Shown: piece after piece, positions 63,933-64,000 of the stretch
Layout: each line of letters opens with the position of its first letter
Position numbering within the stretch: position 1 is the first letter of the stretch
Assembly (NCBI GenBank): GCA_027623555.1
Contig: JAQBSZ010000010.1
Coordinates: 46,553 to 110,552, forward strand
DNA from: Pseudomonadota bacterium
GTDB lineage: Bacteria; Pseudomonadota; Gammaproteobacteria; Pseudomonadales; Pseudohongiellaceae
Reading direction: 5' to 3'
Length of the DNA stretch: 64,000 nucleotides
Position numbers and translations under genes: made by a program
Notes under the pieces: model-generated
What the model was told of the DNA's origin: nothing
The model's database searches: none
Seen by the model: only the letters and a program-made list of their open reading frames with translations

Positions 63933-64000
63933 TGCATATTCTGGCCCATTCCGATCACTGATTCTGGTTTAATCCGATCACCCATTCTGGATCTTTCCGA
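63933..64000. mobile_element. Probable insertion sequence end with 23-bp repeats (runs off window)
   Basis: Two full 23-bp units (63938-63960 and 63961-63983) and a partial third (63984-64000) share ATTCTGG at the start and TCCGATCAC near the end. Such multiple repeats at an element end are a known trait of IS21-family elements, whose tips start with TG; TG is found at 63933-63934. The transposase genes would lie beyond the window. Confidence 0.55.

Overview
The window reads as chromosomal DNA of a free-living, probably marine, gammaproteobacterium related to the Pseudomonas/Cellvibrionales side of the class. The support is gene order: fabD-fabG-acpP-fabF-mltG-tmk-holB-pilZ; yccA-like gene-tusDCB; cysG-serS-crcB-lolA-ftsK; trxB-aat-bpt-infA; clpA/clpS/cspD; rluE...nudJ-mnmA-hflD-purB-roxA; and thrH/cysH/cysB. 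These blocks match arrangements known from Pseudomonas and its relatives. Species cannot be fixed from the sequence alone.

Layout. 1-6330: fatty acid synthesis, cell wall and DNA replication operon, ending in a PilZ-domain protein. 6340-9650: an FAD oxidoreductase, an AlkB-type repair dioxygenase and glutathione reductase. 9650-15400: accessory stretch with a small HTH protein, a lipoprotein, a GST, an exported protein of unknown function, a gene-poor kilobase with a 266-bp inverted-repeat (MITE-like) element and 24-bp tandem repeats, then a solitary tyrosine recombinase. 15500-19400: the periplasmic protease Prc, tRNA-Ser(UGA) and a BAX-inhibitor-1 family protein. 19430-39960: a long conserved housekeeping block (tRNA thiolation, siroheme, SerS, fluoride channel, lipoprotein export, FtsK, thioredoxin reductase, the N-degron pathway Aat/Bpt/ClpS/ClpA, IF-1, cold shock protein, molybdopterin genes, MnmA, HflD, PurB, ribosomal oxygenase). 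40070-43750: ThrH and sulfur assimilation (APS-type reductase, CysB, TauE-like exporter). 43780-62700: accessory and transport genes: 5'-nucleotidase, patatin behind a 20-bp tandem repeat, MsrA, epoxide hydrolase, AbgT transporter, a TPR gene broken by one amber codon, an unusual PEP carboxylase, a SMP-30-like lipoprotein, GlpE-like rhodanese, a MerR-PAS-cyclase regulator, NhaC antiporter, a Tat-exported HD protein, and two exported repeat proteins. 62700-64000: mobile-element debris: a second MITE-like element, long G and C runs, and the 3' part of a DUF262/HNH-type nuclease gene cut by what looks like an insertion sequence end with 23-bp repeats that runs off the window.

How genes work together. 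Four neighbouring genes make up one protein-quality circuit: Aat and Bpt add leucine (or phenylalanine) to N-termini, ClpS recognises the resulting N-degrons and ClpA unfolds the substrate. Sulfur flow is covered by cysG (siroheme for sulfite reductase), cysH, cysB, a sulfite/sulfonate-type exporter and the TusBCD relay that feeds MnmA; TusE is not beside TusBCD.

The most unusual item is the gene at 56307-57821. It joins a MerR-type DNA-binding domain, a PAS-like segment and a class III nucleotide cyclase domain. It sits behind a promoter whose 18-bp spacer holds an 11-bp palindrome, with a second copy 31 bp upstream. This suggests a self-regulated, cNMP-producing one-component regulator.
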